Below, piece after piece: positions 45,561 through 58,529 of a stretch of DNA of 64,000 nucleotides. How positions within the stretch are numbered: the stretch's first letter is position 1; each line of letters starts with the position of its first letter. The notes beneath the pieces are model-generated. The model was not told the DNA's origin. It worked only from the letters and a program-made list of their open reading frames with translations, and searched no databases. The stretch comes from Monodelphis domestica (lineage: Eukaryota > Chordata > Mammalia > Didelphimorphia > Didelphidae), in assembly GCF_027887165.1 (NCBI RefSeq), contig NC_077230.1, positions 25,015,442 to 25,079,441 on the forward strand. The letters run 5' to 3'. The position numbers were made by a program, and so were the translations under genes.

Positions 45561-48500
45561 AAGATCATGGTTTCTGGAAAACAATTAACAATGATGCAGT
45601 TATATATCTTTTTTAAATGAGAATTTTATAGTACAAGAGACTTATGAAATCATCTGTTAAATATGTACTCAGATGAAATTTAGTCAACCAATATTCTGTC
45701 CCATGTTCAAAGTAAAGATAAAAAATGATCTGGCTATTTCCAAGAGCCCTGAGGCAGATAATTCCAAATCAGGATTGATCTGGCTGGCGTTTATGGAGGG
45801 TTTCTTTCAGTCTTGCATTTAAATCCCTTCCTACCTCCCTGTACACTAGTTGTAAAGTGCATCATAACCCTGTGACCAAGAGAGATGGGAGTCTCCATTA
45901 AGACTGTAATCTCTCCCTGAACAGGTCTCTAGTGAGAACTTCCAAGTGGTTATAAATCATGCAATTCTTTCCCTTAAAAGTTTAGAATATCATCTCCATA
46001 GTGCTACTTGCTTTGGCTAAAAGCCATGAAAACTTAAAAATTAGCATCAAATTGGGGTCTCCCAGCAATATAAATAGCTGAGTAATAGACCGTAGCCTAA
46101 TTATTAGCATTTGAAAGTCACTTGCTATTCATCTACAAGAACAGTTTCCATGATATTTAAAAACATGGATTCTCCCTCCCCTCTACTTTTTGGCTAATAT
46201 GCCTAATGCATATTAATTTCTGGAAACATCTTCATGGCTACTGGAAAAGAGAGTCTCTAGAATTCCTGTTATGATTTTCTAGTTACAAACTAAGGTATGG
46301 ATAAAAGCATTTTCACATAAACACATTTGAAAATAAATGTAATGCTATGAGCATCACTACTTCTACTTTTTGGCTTTAATAATTCATTCGATGTTAGATA
46401 CTTTAACATTCCCCTTCATCACCACCATCTTCCTTAACTTTTTTATATTAAAACTACCCCTTCCTTCAAGACGTTTTGTATTAAACATCTGTCTTTTCCA
46501 AGTAGGAGAACTCTCTATCACATATTCCATCCATAATTATAATAATTCATAAACACATTTTATAAAAAATTTAATTTAAATATTAAATTTTCTGCCTCTG
46601 AGCTTTAAGGACTCCAGAATGTATATTCAAGGCAGTTTGTATGTTGTACCCAAGAAGCCTCAGACTTCTCAGCTTTAGAGAATATGACTTTTCTTCAAGC
46701 AAAGGTGCATCTTTTGCACTGTACTTGAGAAGTTAAGATTATAGAATAGTTGTCTCCAGGGAATCATTGTTCTACACTCAGTGGTGTGACTTGAATAGGC
46801 TGCTGAGTCTGCCTCTCTTTTAAACCTCATTGTGAAATGAACAGAAAAGAAAGGGACCAGTTTCTTGGCTAATGGATGAAACATTACTCCTGGGTGAAAA
46901 GAGGGAATATGGATGAAGACTACATATTCAGCAGGTTCTAGGAGTGGTGCAGTTTATAGGCATGTACTTCTATGAAGATTGTTTAAGACATGCTTATAAG
47001 CACTGATAAATCAATATATCAAAGACCTGTGGTTTTATTGGTTTGAGGAATTTCCATTATGGGAACTACCAGCACTGATTCAGATTACAAACCATCCATA
47101 ATCCTAGATACTGTCCTCCCATAATAAATGACAAAGGCCATTTATGCTCATTTAATCTCTGATTGCACTAGACTTAAAATTATTTTGCATAGTGACCGAA
47201 AAAGAAATCTATTACATAACGCTGAGAAATTTGTTTTTTTACTCAATGTCTTCCTTTTCTCATCTGTAAAACAGAGAAGGAAAATATGCTGTTACATTGC
47301 TATGAAAATTAACTAATATAAATATTTATGAAGTACTTTTCAATTATGAAATACTTTATAGATGACAATGAAAAATCAGATTTGAGTTTTAACTTTCCAA
47401 CACACATTTCCAAAAAGGAATATAACATTCAATAGGAATTTAACTTCTTTTGGAAATTTAACATTCTATTGACTTTAATACAAAAGTAAGGTAAAATATG
47501 AGCTCATCGCCTCACTTCTAAAGTTAATTTAACCATAACTTTAACATTGTCGTGATAAAGGAATTTGTATTGGTCCTTATTTATTTGTATCATTTCAACT
47601 ATTTTGATTAAATGGTTCTTCTGAATTTTAAAATCTAAACTATACATTTCCAAAAATTTTTACCATGAAGATAATCTTGAAGGTGGTCTCAAAAGATGAT
47701 TTCAAATCTTTTGCACCTGTCTAGCACCATCTACTGTCACTCTAAAACCTTGGTTTTTTTCTTTCTCTCCCTACTATAATGCTCTGATTTTAATCTGTAG
47801 TATCCTACCTGAGGGTCCACAAAAAATATGTAGTCTTGATTAAACAGAATATTCAATTTTAAAAGAAATATGATTGCAATTAATTCCATTGTTTCATTTT
47901 AAAATCAATTATTAAAGGAAAGAATATTCTTAACCGTGCAAAACTTCTGACTTTATAACTGTCCTCCTAAACCATAATTTTCAGGGTATTTTAAAGACTA
48001 AGGCAGGTCATATAAAGTTGTCAAATCATTTGAATTTTTTTCTTGAAGAAGAATTTTATATATATTTTATACTTATCATGTAAACTACTTAAACCAAACA
48101 GAAAATATATGATCACAAATATTTGGAGAATAATCAGGGGTATATTGAAACCAGTTTATATGGAGATCCCCACAGTTAAATTTTTCATTGTAAGCATTTA
48201 CACCTCAGAAATTGCCAACCAATACAAATTAGGGTTTAATCTGTTGTTTTGATGATTATCTATACTTAAGAAAGGGATGATGAAATCTTAATGAAGACTA
48301 GCCTCAAAAGTGGATCACGGATACTTTTTAAAAAGAGAAAATGTTAAATATTTTTGAATATACTATTGAAGATTCCAATTTAAAGTCACACAATGAATGA
48401 TATTAATATTCATTTCTACTTTTCTAATGTCAATTATTGCCTGACATGGCCCAATATATCCTCCTGGAGAATGTGCAGTAAATACATATATAATATACAT

Positions 48501-48587
48501 ATATTATATAGATATATATTACTTCTTTGGCATGCTTTTTGAGAACCAGAGGTTCATTGTATAATTGCCAATTGTTATTTACAGGAT
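45561..48587. other. Repeat-poor gene-free stretch
   Basis: Apart from a MIR 3' half at about 47,255-47,380 (TCATCTGTAAAACAGAGAAG) I recognise no transposon. The sub-region 45,720-46,260 has homeodomain-type words (CCTAATTATTAGC; GCATATTAATTTC) and a balanced composition, and is the best candidate for a conserved non-coding element. Confidence 0.4.
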
Positions 48588-49320
48588 CATAGAATTTTAG
48601 AGTTGGAAGTTTATTTAGCCCATATCTGAAAAAGAATCCTCCCCACAACACATCCAACAAGTGGTCTTTCATCTTCTGCTCTCTAGTGACAGAAAACCTG
48701 CTATCTCCCAAGGTAGCCTTTCCAGTTGGGAATGACTCCATTTGTTAGGAAACTTTTCTTGACATAAATATTAAATTCACCTCTGTAACAGACATATATT
48801 GCTTCTGGTTCTCTCTTCCAAAGCCAAACTCAACAAGTCTAAATCCTCTTCCATAAGGGATTTTCAAATAATTCAAGGCAACTTGAATTATGCCTACTTT
48901 GGGTCTTCTCCAGTCAAAACATAAATAGTTCCTTCAACTAATCCTCATAGGGCATAGATTCAAGGTCCTTCACCATCACAGCTGCCATGCTTTGAAGGCT
49001 CCCCAAAGTTCATCAGAGTCCGTCCTAATCTGTAGCAATTAGAACTGAACACAGTCTTCAGGACATGGTCTGACAAGGTCAGAATTATGTCATTATTATC
49101 ATTCCCATATTCCAGGAAGTTATGCCTCTCAATGCAGTAGAAAAGAATAAACGTGTTTTTTTTAATCACCTTAACTTTTTGTCTGTCATGACATTATTAA
49201 TTCATATGGTGCTTATAGTCTACTAAAACCACTAGACCTTTTTTTTTTTTAAGACAAATTGCTATCTAAATCATGCCTCCTACATCTTATCCTTGATTTT
49301 AGTTTAGCTTAGTTTACAAG
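48588..49320 (-). mobile_element. CR1-clade LINE fragment, 3' coding part
   Basis: Antisense CR1 words in consensus order: ATAGAATTTTAGAGTTGGAA, GTTCCTTCAACTAATCCTCA, AGGTCCTTCACCATCACAGC, AATTAGAACTGAACACAGTC, GACATGGTCTGACAAGGTCA and ATAGTCTACTAAAACCACTA. The reading frame is lost. Confidence 0.85.
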
Positions 49321-49658
49321 TTTTGTTGTTTTAGGGACAAGATTTTCCTATCCCACCCAAATAGGAACTATGCTGAAAGACATTTGCCTTGCTGGTTTCC
49401 CCTTCCTTAAACTACTTACCCCAGATTCCAGGGACTCACTATGATAATGCCAAATTTAGTGCAGACATTTGACTTCTTGACCCATTAAACTTGGAACTCT
49501 GAGCTACAGAGACCCATTAGAATCAGCCTCTCCATCAGCAATTATTACAGGGATGCATATCCACACCTGGCACACATTTGGGACTTATAAAATCTCTGTG
49601 GAAGACTTTACATCTGGTGCTATTAAATTTTGTCTCATTGACTAATTCATTAGCCTAT
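49321..49658. other. No recognisable feature
   Basis: Short unique-looking stretch between the CR1 fragment and the GGAA array. Confidence 0.5.
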
Positions 49659-49829
49659 GGAGGGAGGAAGGGAGGAAGGAAGGAAGGCAGGAAGGCAGGA
49701 AGGCAGGAAGGCAGGAAGGAAGGAAGGAAGGAAGGAAGGCAGGAAGGCAGGAAGGAAGGAAGGAAGGAAGGAAGGAAGGAAGGAAGGAAGGAAGGAAGGA
49801 AGGAAGGAAGGAAGGAAGGAAGGAAGGAA
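49659..49829 (+). repeat. (GGAA)n array with GGCA variants
   Basis: About 171 bases of tandem GGAA with a GGCA-containing half at the left and a pure GGAA half at the right. The period of 4 makes all three plus frames open (Lys-Glu-Gly-Arg repeats) and the minus frames Ser-Phe-Leu-Pro repeats; neither is coding. Confidence 0.98.
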
Positions 49830-49861
49830 AATATCCTATGTTTTGATCTGCATTCAGACTC

Positions 49862-50575
49862 CATCAGTTATTTCTCTGGAGGTGTATAGTATTTTTTCAT
49901 CATAAATTTCTGGGATTATATTGGATCACTGTATTCCTGAGAATGACTAGGTCATTTATGCTTGCTCATCAAAAAATATCACCATTACTGTGTAAAATGT
50001 TCTTCTGTTTCTGCTCATTTCACTCTGCTTCAGTTCATTTGGGTCTTTCCAGATTTTTCTGAAATCATCCTGCTCTTCATTTCTTATAGCACAGTAGTAT
50101 TCCATCAAAATACTATGCCACAACTTTTTCAGCCATTCTCCAGTTGAGGACAACCACATAATTTCCAACTCTTTGCTCATCATGTATTATATTACAATCA
50201 TGCTTCATTATATATAAATATCATAATTTAATTTAAACATCCCCAAAAGGTACCTAACCCTCTAGCTTCCAGTTTTTGACTTCTATAAAAAGTTTCCATA
50301 AATAATTTTATCCATAAAAGTCCCTTGCTCCTTTATTTAATCTGTCTGGGGCATAGGCTTGCTATCTAAATATTAGGGTAAGCAAAATTTATTAATTTTT
50401 TGAGGATAATTCCAAACTCCTTTCCAGAATAACTGGACCAAACCACAGTTCCACTTACAATGCCTTAGTGTGCTTGTTTGCCTGCAACATCTCCAACATT
50501 TTCCCTTTTTGTCATCTTTGCCAATCTCATGGGTGTGAGATAGAACCAGTGAGTTGCTGAAATGTTCATTTTTCT
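49862..50575 (-). mobile_element. L1 LINE 3' end (ORF2 C-terminus)
   Basis: The minus frame at 50,183-49,956 reads [20 protein letters not shown], then SEMSRNRRTFYTV. Upstream, toward 50,575, antisense landmarks of the zinc-knuckle region (GCCTGCAACATCTCCAACAT; CAATCTCATGGGTGTGAGAT) follow with breaks. Confidence 0.9.
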
Positions 50576-50587
50576 AACTATTAATGA

Positions 50588-50772
50588 TTTAATAGTCATA
50601 GCTAGCATTTATATAACTATTTAAGGTTTGCAAAGTGCTTTACAAATGTTATTTCATTTAATATTCACAATAGCATTAGATATGTGTTATTATTATCCTT
50701 ATTTTGCAGATTAGGAAACTGAGGCATACAGAGGGTAAGTGATTTGCCCAGAATAGACTCACATGGGTAGTA
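50588..50772 (-). mobile_element. MIR-type SINE
   Basis: Antisense: GGTTTGCAAAGTGCTTTACA, AGATTAGGAAACTGAGGCAT and GGTAAGTGATTTGCCCAGAA. Confidence 0.85.
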
Positions 50773-51135
50773 AGTTTCTGAGGCCATATTTTAATTTGTA
50801 CAGTAAGACATTGTTTTACATGACCAATATGTTCCAGGACTCTTCATATAAGTTGAAAACCGCTCATAATAACAAACCCCACTATTTAATAAGTATTTCT
50901 TATGCGAACTTTCCTAGGCACTTTACAACTTTTCTTGGGCTTATCAGAGCAAACAGCATCACTACTCTTGTACTTTAGGGCCATTATTAATAATTAAATA
51001 GCACTAGTGAAATACAGAGAAGCATTATTCTGACACAGAAACGACTTGTTATAAGCAAGAACTCTACACAAAGACTGATGCAGGAGCTAATGTTTGCCAC
51101 AAAACAATGTAATGACACATTAATGCTTCTCAAAG
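50773..51135. repeat. Possible non-autonomous DNA transposon
   Basis: Words such as TTGTACAGTAAGACATTG and CATATAAGTTGAAAACCGCT at one end and TTATAAGCAAGAACTC at the other recall DNA-transposon termini, but I could not confirm terminal inverted repeats. Confidence 0.25.
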
Positions 51136-51299
51136 CAAGAATGAGCATAATTGGGTGAATTACATAAGACTTTATGCTTAGGGAAATTAGGGATTTGATT
51201 TAGCATGTGACTTTTTTATTTTACATATTTTTCTGCTTTTATTTATTTATTCATTCATTAATTTGTTTATTTTTAATTGCCAGACGTGTATACTTGAAT

Positions 51300-51395
51300 T
51301 CACACATACTGAATTCAGGTAAAATGAAGTTCTCCTGTACCTTCCTAACTGCAAGCCCAGAACTCTATCCACTATGCCATCCATCTAGCTGACTC
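51300..51395 (-). mobile_element. MAR1-type SINE 5' end
   Basis: Antisense AGAACTCTATCCACTATGCC followed by an ATCCATCTAGCTG head. Confidence 0.75.
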
Positions 51396-51599
51396 AATTG
51401 TATTTAGAGCATTTAATTCAGATAATTGCTGACTGATTTCTTACTTTAAAAACTATCTGTTCCTAACCTTTGACAATTTGTCAATTGAGTGATGTTATTC
51501 TTATAAATTTGAATCAGTTTCTTACACAACTTTGAGATAAGTATTTTAAAAGTAAAATTTGCTGCAAAGATTCCCCCATTATTAACTTCACATTTTAAT

Positions 51600-53070
51600 T
51601 ACATTAGCTTATGCAAAAGCTTATACATTTTGAATGATCTTTATCTTCTATGATCCTCTATAACACTGGATTGGCCACAAACTTTTTTCTCTATACATAA
51701 TTTTGAGAGGTAAAATCTCCTTTTCTCTGCTTAGTATATAGCATAAGATGCTGCTCTAAATCTCATTTCTGCCATGCTGCTTGCTAGTTTTCCTGGTAGT
51801 TTTTATCCAATAACAAGCCGTTCTCCCAGTAACTAGGATCTTTTGGTTCTAGAGCATTATGCTACTGTGATCATTTGCTTCTATATTTTGGGTACTGAAA
51901 ATGTTGCATTAATAGACTTCTTTTTTCAACAGTACCAAATTATTTCAGCGATTATTATTTTATAGTATAGATTGAGATCTGGTAATGATAGGCCTTCCAC
52001 TTTTTAAAAATTATTATTATTGTCATTGGCATTCTTGATCTTTTGTTCCCCTACTTAAATTTCTTTTTCTCCATAAAGTAATTCTTTGGTAGTTTAATTG
52101 GTATGGCACTGACTAAATAAATTAATTTAGAATATATTATCATTTTACGAGTTCAAATCTGGTCCCAGCAACATACTAACTATGTGACCCTAGGCAAGTT
52201 ACTTAACCCTATTTGCCTTAATTTCTTCATTAGTCCAATGAGCTAGAAAAGAAAATTATAAACCACCCTAGTATATTTACCAAGAAAACCCTAAGTGAAG
52301 TCACAAAGAGTCAGACACAATTGAAAGAATTGAACAATAACAACAAAATTGTCATTTTTGTTTCACTGTCCTGACCTACCCATGAGCAATGAATATTTCT
52401 CCAATTTAGTTCTATATTTATTTTTGCAAAGGTTTTGAGTTCATAAAATTCCTGGTTGTATCTTCTGTGAAATAATTTTCACCTTTTGTAATCATTGCTA
52501 AGCAAATTTTTCTTTATAACTCTTCTAGCTTAATTTTTGATGGCATTATACATTATATTGATCGATTATGAGGGTTTGTTTTATTTTATGTGTACTGAAT
52601 TTATTGTTTTAATTAATTTTTACTGGGTTCTTTAGACATTTATAAGTAAATGACAATATTATAAGAAAAAACTCAATAATGTTCTTTCCTCTGCTCCATT
52701 GTTTATGCCCTCAATTTCTCTTTCTTATTGTTACAATTAGCATTTCCACGGCTATGTTAAATAGTTGTGATATTGAATAGCATTGCTTTACCTCTAACTT
52801 TATTGGAAAGGTTTCTAACTTTGATCAACTACATATATTTGTTCTGTTTTAGATAGATATTTACTTTAATAAAGAAAAGTCAAATTATTCCTATGCTTTT
52901 AGTTGTTTTTAAAAATAGAAATGGAATTTAATTAAAAGATATTTTATTATGATTGTTATTATTATTACATTCTTAAAACATAATTTATATTCATAGTCTT
53001 TCCCACATTAAACTAACTCTGCATTCCTGGTATTAGTCCAGCAAATCTCCTACTTACTTGTGTATTTCAC
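51600..53070 (-). mobile_element. L1 ORF2 fragment (reverse-transcriptase region), split by a SINE
   Basis: The antisense words AGTTTTCCTGGTAGTTTTTA, CAGTACCAAATTATTTCAGC, GAGATCTGGTAATGATAGGC, TAGTTTAATTGGTATGGCAC and GTTTTAGATAGATATTTACT follow marsupial L1 ORF2 in order. Both ends are missing and all frames are broken. A MAR1 SINE sits at 52,150-52,345. Confidence 0.82.
52150..52345 (+). mobile_element. MAR1-type core-SINE, head missing
   Basis: Sense GAGTTCAAATCTGGTCCCAG, TATGTGACCCTAGGCAAGTT and a GTCACAAAGAGTCAGACACA end, then ACAATAACAAC. Confidence 0.88.
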
Positions 53071-53229
53071 CAGGACTTTGACTCTCCTGTTAAGCCCTAG
53101 ACTCAGTCAAGGAGTATTCCAATGATTCTTCTTATTCTTTTTTAACTGGTACATATTTAATTAAGTTAATGGAGTATAGGCCTGAGCAGGAGTCTGAGCT
53201 CCTCTAAGTCTAATATGCCAACTTTCCAT

Positions 53230-53605
53230 AATCTCCCAAGTGAAATTTTTTCTTGTGTATTATTATTTGATTCTGCTTATGTTAGTTTGCATCAGTTCGT
53301 TAAAATCATACCATGATTCTCTTAATTACTCAAATTCACCATTTCTTATTACACAATAATATTTTATTATTTAAATACCACCTTTTATTTCCAGCAATTC
53401 CTCAATCCACTTTAATTCTGGTTCTTCACTACTACAAAGTGCTATTTTGAATATTTTCATATTTATTTGACCTCAATTTCTATTTTTGACTTTCTTAGAA
53501 CCACTGAGTCAAAATATATAGAAAATTTAGTCACTTTTCTGACATAATTGTAAATTGACATTGGAATATCAATCATTTCACAGTGGATAAATATCTTCCT
53601 GAAGC
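53230..53605 (-). mobile_element. Old L1 3' fragment
   Basis: Antisense GTTAGTTTGCATCAGTTCGT, CACCATTTCTTATTACACAA and CAGCAATTCCTCAATCCACT; strongly mutated. Confidence 0.6.
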
Positions 53606-53619
53606 ATTTCTAACATTAA

Positions 53620-53621
<2 letters not shown>

Positions 53622-53662
<41 letters not shown>

Positions 53663-53676
53663 CACGCACACACACA
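53622..53676. repeat. (CA)n microsatellite
   Basis: About 27 CA units with two CG interruptions. Confidence 0.97.
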
Positions 53677-55105
53677 ATTATATGAAGTTCTTTAATTAGT
53701 GATTTAGAACATGATTTCATATTCTCATTTAGAGTTTTCAATTCTTTTAAAAATTGTTGGCACGTTGTGCTTAATATTCTCTACAGTGGAACAACTGCTT
53801 TTCATTCTATTTATTTCAATTCCCTGAATGTTTTAAAAATGATTTTATTGCTGAAATTCAATGCAAATATTTTCCAACACTATACAATTTCTGTTTTAAT
53901 TTGATCATATTCATGTATAACCATTAGGTGGTAAAGACATACAAGACAGATTGAGCTGTCAGTCATCCCAGTCAGAGATTCTGTTGGACCATCCCCAGAT
54001 AACTCATAACCCTGCTATTCTGTAATGGTTCACTCTTCTTCAGGCATAGCTTTCCCTTTCAAAGAAACTCATTGTCCCACCCTTCATGAAGGCATCACTT
54101 TCTTTTTCAAACTCAGGGCCAAATGGCTGTTCCCAGGAAAAGGAAAATGTCTGTCTTTTATTCAATCCCAGATTGGGAATATTGGGGTTATCAGTTTGCT
54201 TTTAAAAAATTCAGGGTATTTGAATTCGCCATTCTTTGCTAGGCTTGTAACAATTCAATGCTATGCCTCTTGGTTACATTCCCTTCAGCCATCCTTGAGT
54301 CTAGAGCAAATATTTTGCCTCTCTAAATAGGGAATGTTTGGTTTCTTTCTTTCATCTAGATATATGACACAGTTTAGAATATTCTGCTGACCAACAGAGG
54401 TTTTTTTAGGTAGGTAAATGAAATCTAAATGGAAAATTGCAGATAAAGAACAAAAAGCTTTCAGGTTAGGCTACTTTGACTAATAACTGGAAGGGGAACT
54501 ACTAGATTCTGCTAGGAGATGCAAGGGGGTCACAGGACCAATTTAGACCCTCCCCACAGTAGTATCTTGCCAAACAAGCATTTGCCTGGCATTGCTTTTC
54601 TTTTTGGTGCCTGGGTACAGCATCATTGTGGAATTCTGGCAGGGCTTCATGTTTTTTTTCTCTCAGCATCTGCTTCTGATTGTATCTTACAGGCATCACC
54701 CTAATGATGGTGGTTTCCTTTTCCATCCTACTAATTTTTCTTCCCAGATTTTCTACTCCCAATCCTTTTTCCCAAAGTCAAAGTCAGGCACAAGGTAGTC
54801 TTCCTCAATAACAAATCTGAGTCCACTCAGTTGGGAACTCTAGGGAAAATTCATCTTTTAGCACGCAGGCCATTGACCCCCTTGCTCTGGGGCATTTTTT
54901 GGCATTTTTTCACTATCCAAATCACCAATTTAAAAAATTTAGTAACAGAACACAAGTCTCTGGAACCTTTCCCAAAGACCTCCTAACAAGCTGACGTTGA
55001 ATGAATAATGAGTACTCTTCAAGCCCAGCCATTCAAGCAGTGTTCAGTTTATCTAACTCAATTATTATCTTTTTCTATCTTTCTTCTTTACATCTTTTAT
55101 CTTGT
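53677..55105. other. No recognisable gene or repeat
   Basis: Small frames (for example 54,025-54,330, plus) have no family resemblance. It may include decayed repeats. Confidence 0.45.
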
Positions 55106-55109
55106 CCAC

Positions 55110-55644
55110 AAAAAAGCATGAGATATTTTATTGAATGTTTAGCTAAAATTTAGGTAAATTACATCTATAACACTTCCCTGACCTACAAGTTTAGTAACTC
55201 TTCCAAAAAAGGAAATAACAAACAGGAATGAATGGCTCTTGAAGCTATTCTGTCTCTTCCCCTTTCTGGATGATTTTCTCTATAATGATCTTTTCTAGAA
55301 TTTCCCAAGGATTTGAAGTCTGGATAACTGAAGTTCTCCATTACTATATCATGTCTCTGTGCCAGGTTTGTGACTGGTTCCCCAAAAATCTCATCAGTTT
55401 TCTTTTTTCTAAGTCTGTCTTTCAGCAGTGTATTCCAAAGACAAAATTATCTGTTTCTTCCTCCTTTGATGGTAACCCAAATTCTTTCTTTATCATGACT
55501 TCTCTCTTTTGTTTCTGGAATTCCTAACCTTTTTACTATACAATGATACTCCATCTTACCCACTCTTATTTATCCTTTTTGTTTTAAATAAGATATAATC
55601 CTCCATAGTCATATTCCAATCATGTGCTTCATCCTACAGACTCA

Positions 55645-55708
<64 letters not shown>

Positions 55709-55990
55709 CTTATTTTCCTTCTTAAGTTAGGACCATTAAATTTTTTTGTTTATTGCCTAAACTTTAGGCATTTTTATATAGATATTTGAAGACAGAGTTT
55801 AACTATTGGTTCCTTTCTTAGATCTTGTCTCCTGTTAAATTATGGATATATCAACTGCTGTCCTTTCATTATAGTTATTCTTTATGATATCTAGCTTCAT
55901 GTATCTATATAAGCAAAATTCTTTCTCTATCCTTTTCACCTTAAAGCCCTTTTGATTATATTTGTGAAATTCAAAAGAAATAAATTCTTG
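55110..55990 (-). mobile_element. CR1-clade LINE fragment with internal TA repeat
   Basis: Antisense CR1 words: GCATGAGATATTTTATTGAA, CTAAAATTTAGGTAAATTAC, GTCTCTGTGCCAGGTTTGTG and TTGCCTAAACTTTAGGCATT. A (TA)n run at 55,648-55,704 interrupts it. Confidence 0.75.
55648..55704. repeat. (TA)n microsatellite
   Basis: 57 bases of uninterrupted TA. Confidence 0.98.
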
Positions 55991-56169
55991 CCCACCTTTG
56001 TTAGATGTACTTCATTTTTAGCCAGGAATGTGTTATTTCCATATTTTACATGTAGGGAATGAGGGTTTACCTCTATTTAAATTATTTTAATCACAGAAAG
56101 TCCAAAATGCAATAAAAATATAAAATAGTGTTGAAGCATTTTCCTATAGCTACAAAACAATGTAATTAT

Positions 56170-58526
56170 GCATACTAAATTTTTTTTAATTTTGTTTAGT
56201 CAACTTAGAATATTTTTCCTTGATTACAAGCATCATGTTCTTTCCCTCCCTCCCCCAACCCCTCCCATAGCCTACATGCAATTCCAGTGGGTTTTACATG
56301 TGTCCTTGATCAAAACCTATTTCCATATTGTTATGTGATCATTTAGAATCTATATCCCCAATCATATTCCCATTGGCCCATGTAATCAAGCAGGTTTTTT
56401 TCTTCTGCATTTCTGCTCCCACAGTTCTTCCTCTGGATATGGATAGTGTTCTTTCCCTCACTTTTTGTACTCCCTACCCCACTCCCCCCATTAGTTTTCA
56501 CCTTCTCACTTTCCCTGTAGGGTAAGATAGAATTTGATATCCCAATGAATCTAGATGCTCTTCCCTCTCAGAATTGATTGCACTAAGAGTAAGGTTTAAG
56601 TATTACCTATTAGCACTCTCTTCCTCTCCTTCTTATAATAGTATTCTTCCCCATCCCTTCCCTTGTGCTTCTCTGTGTGATATAGATTATCTTATTTATC
56701 TTATTTCTTCAAGTTTCTCTTGGTGCCATCTTCTATTCCCCCCCCCCTTTTCTTTTTTTGTATATCATCTTATACCACTTATTATCTCAAGCTCTTCCTG
56801 TGAATGGTTCTTCTAATTACTATAATAATGAATATAATTTTTGAGAGTTACAAATAACATTTTCCCATATATTAATATAAACAATTTGATCTTATTGAAG
56901 CCCTTGAAGAAGAAAGTTTAAATTAAAAGAAAACATTTTTTCTTTTTCACCTCTCTTTCTTATTTACCTTTTCATGTTTTTCTTGATTTTTGTGTTTGGA
57001 TATCAAATTTCCCATTTAGTTCTGGTATTTTCTTTCCAAATACTTGGGAATCTTCTATTTTGTTGAATGCCCATATTTCCCCCTGAAAGTATATAGTCAG
57101 TTTTGATGGGTAGGTGATCCTTGGTTTAAGACCCAATTCTCTTGCCTTTCTAAATATCATATTCAAAGCCTTGTGGTCCTTTAGTGTGGAAGCTGCCAGA
57201 TGTTGTATAATCCTGATTGGTGCTCCTTGATATCTGAATTGTCTCTTTTTGGCTTCTTGTAAAATTTTCTTCTTAGTTTGGAAGCTCTTGAATTTGGCAA
57301 TAACATTCCTGGGGGTTGTCTTTTGAGAATTTAGTGTAGATGGTGTTCTATGAACTCTTTCAGTATCTATTTTGCCCCCTTGGTTCAAGAACATCAGGGC
57401 AGTTTTCTTGGATAATTTCTTTGTAGCATGATGTCAATATTTCTGTTTATTTCTGGGTTTTCAGGTAGACCAATGATCCTCAAATTATCTCTTTGTGATC
57501 TGTTTTCCTGATCTGTCATCTTGTCAGTAAGATATTTTATGTTTTCTTCTATTTTGTCAGTCTTTTGACTTTGCTTTATTAATTCTTGCTGTTTTGCAAG
57601 ATCATTGGCTTCCAGTTTCCTAATTCTGGTCTATCTTGCTTTTCATGGTTTCCAGCTGCTTCTCCAAATGGGTGTTTTTGTCCTTTAAACTGTTATTTTC
57701 TTTTTGAACTATTTCCCACTTTTCTTGCCAGAAGGTTTCCATTTTTTAAATAAACCATGATTTAAATTCTTCAAGAATTTGTGGCCAATTTCCACTTTTT
57801 GGAAGGTTTTGGTGCATTTATTTGTATTTCTTCTTCTGCTATTTCCTCTGTAGTCTGGATTTTTCCTCCATAAAAATTATTCAGGGTCAACACCATCTTG
57901 TTTTTCTTGGTGTTGGGAAGTTGTTATTCCTGGGCACTGTTTGCCATAACTATGGTGGTTTTTCCTTCCCTTTCCAGTCAGAAATTTGAGTGAGGAGGGC
58001 AGGCTTTCTATGCATGGAGCTAAGGAGAAAGGTTTTTGCCTGAGGCCACCTCTTCAGTCTCTGTAGCTTCTATTGTTTGCTGCACTTCTCTGTGCTATCT
58101 CCTTGTGGGCACCCAAGGTCTGCACTCTTCAGCCTGCTGGGATTTCAGGTCTAGCTATGCTCTGGGGTAGGTCTTTGGCAGTCTTAGTCAGCTGCCAAGG
58201 ACCTATAAGTGCCCTTGACTCTAGATGTGCCCCTCACTCACTCACTGATTCTAGCACACACTGGCTCTGACTCTGGCTCCATAGGCAGGATGGGGGAGGA
58301 TTGATCAGCTCATATTTTGGTGGAAGCTTTTTTATCCCCTTATAGTGTGGAGATGCCCAAATCCCACATACCTTCAATTGTTGCACCCTACTGTAGAGTC
58401 CTGTCGTTCATATGAATTTGGATTTTTTTTTTTTGGCCTTTTGAGATAGTCTATATCAATAGGTGGTGAGGAGAGGAAGAGTCCTGTGTCTAGACTGCTG
58501 CCACCATATTTACCTGGAAGACCTAA
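56170..58526 (-). mobile_element. ORF1-only LINE (HAL1-like), near full length
   Basis: About 2.35 kb on minus: a 5' UTR starting CTTCCAGGTAAATATGGTGG near 58,526, ORF1, then a 3' UTR. The longest ORF1 frame (57,394-56,972, 140 residues) reads RVHRTPSTLNSQKTTPRNVI, then RQFRYQGAPIRI and LGLKPRITYPSKLTIYFQGE, the L1 ORF1p RNA-binding/C-terminal domain. The coiled-coil N-terminal part lies upstream in broken frames. No ORF2 lies between ORF1 and the 3' UTR. The last 290 bases (56,170-56,455) match the L1 3' UTR at 835 and 22,854. It sits between two CR1 fragments. Confidence 0.8.
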
Positions 58527-58529
58527 TTA

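Noticed and set aside
49578-49889. Lys-Glu-Gly-Arg repeat protein frames
   Set aside because: Produced by the period-4 GGAA array, which is free of stops in several frames.
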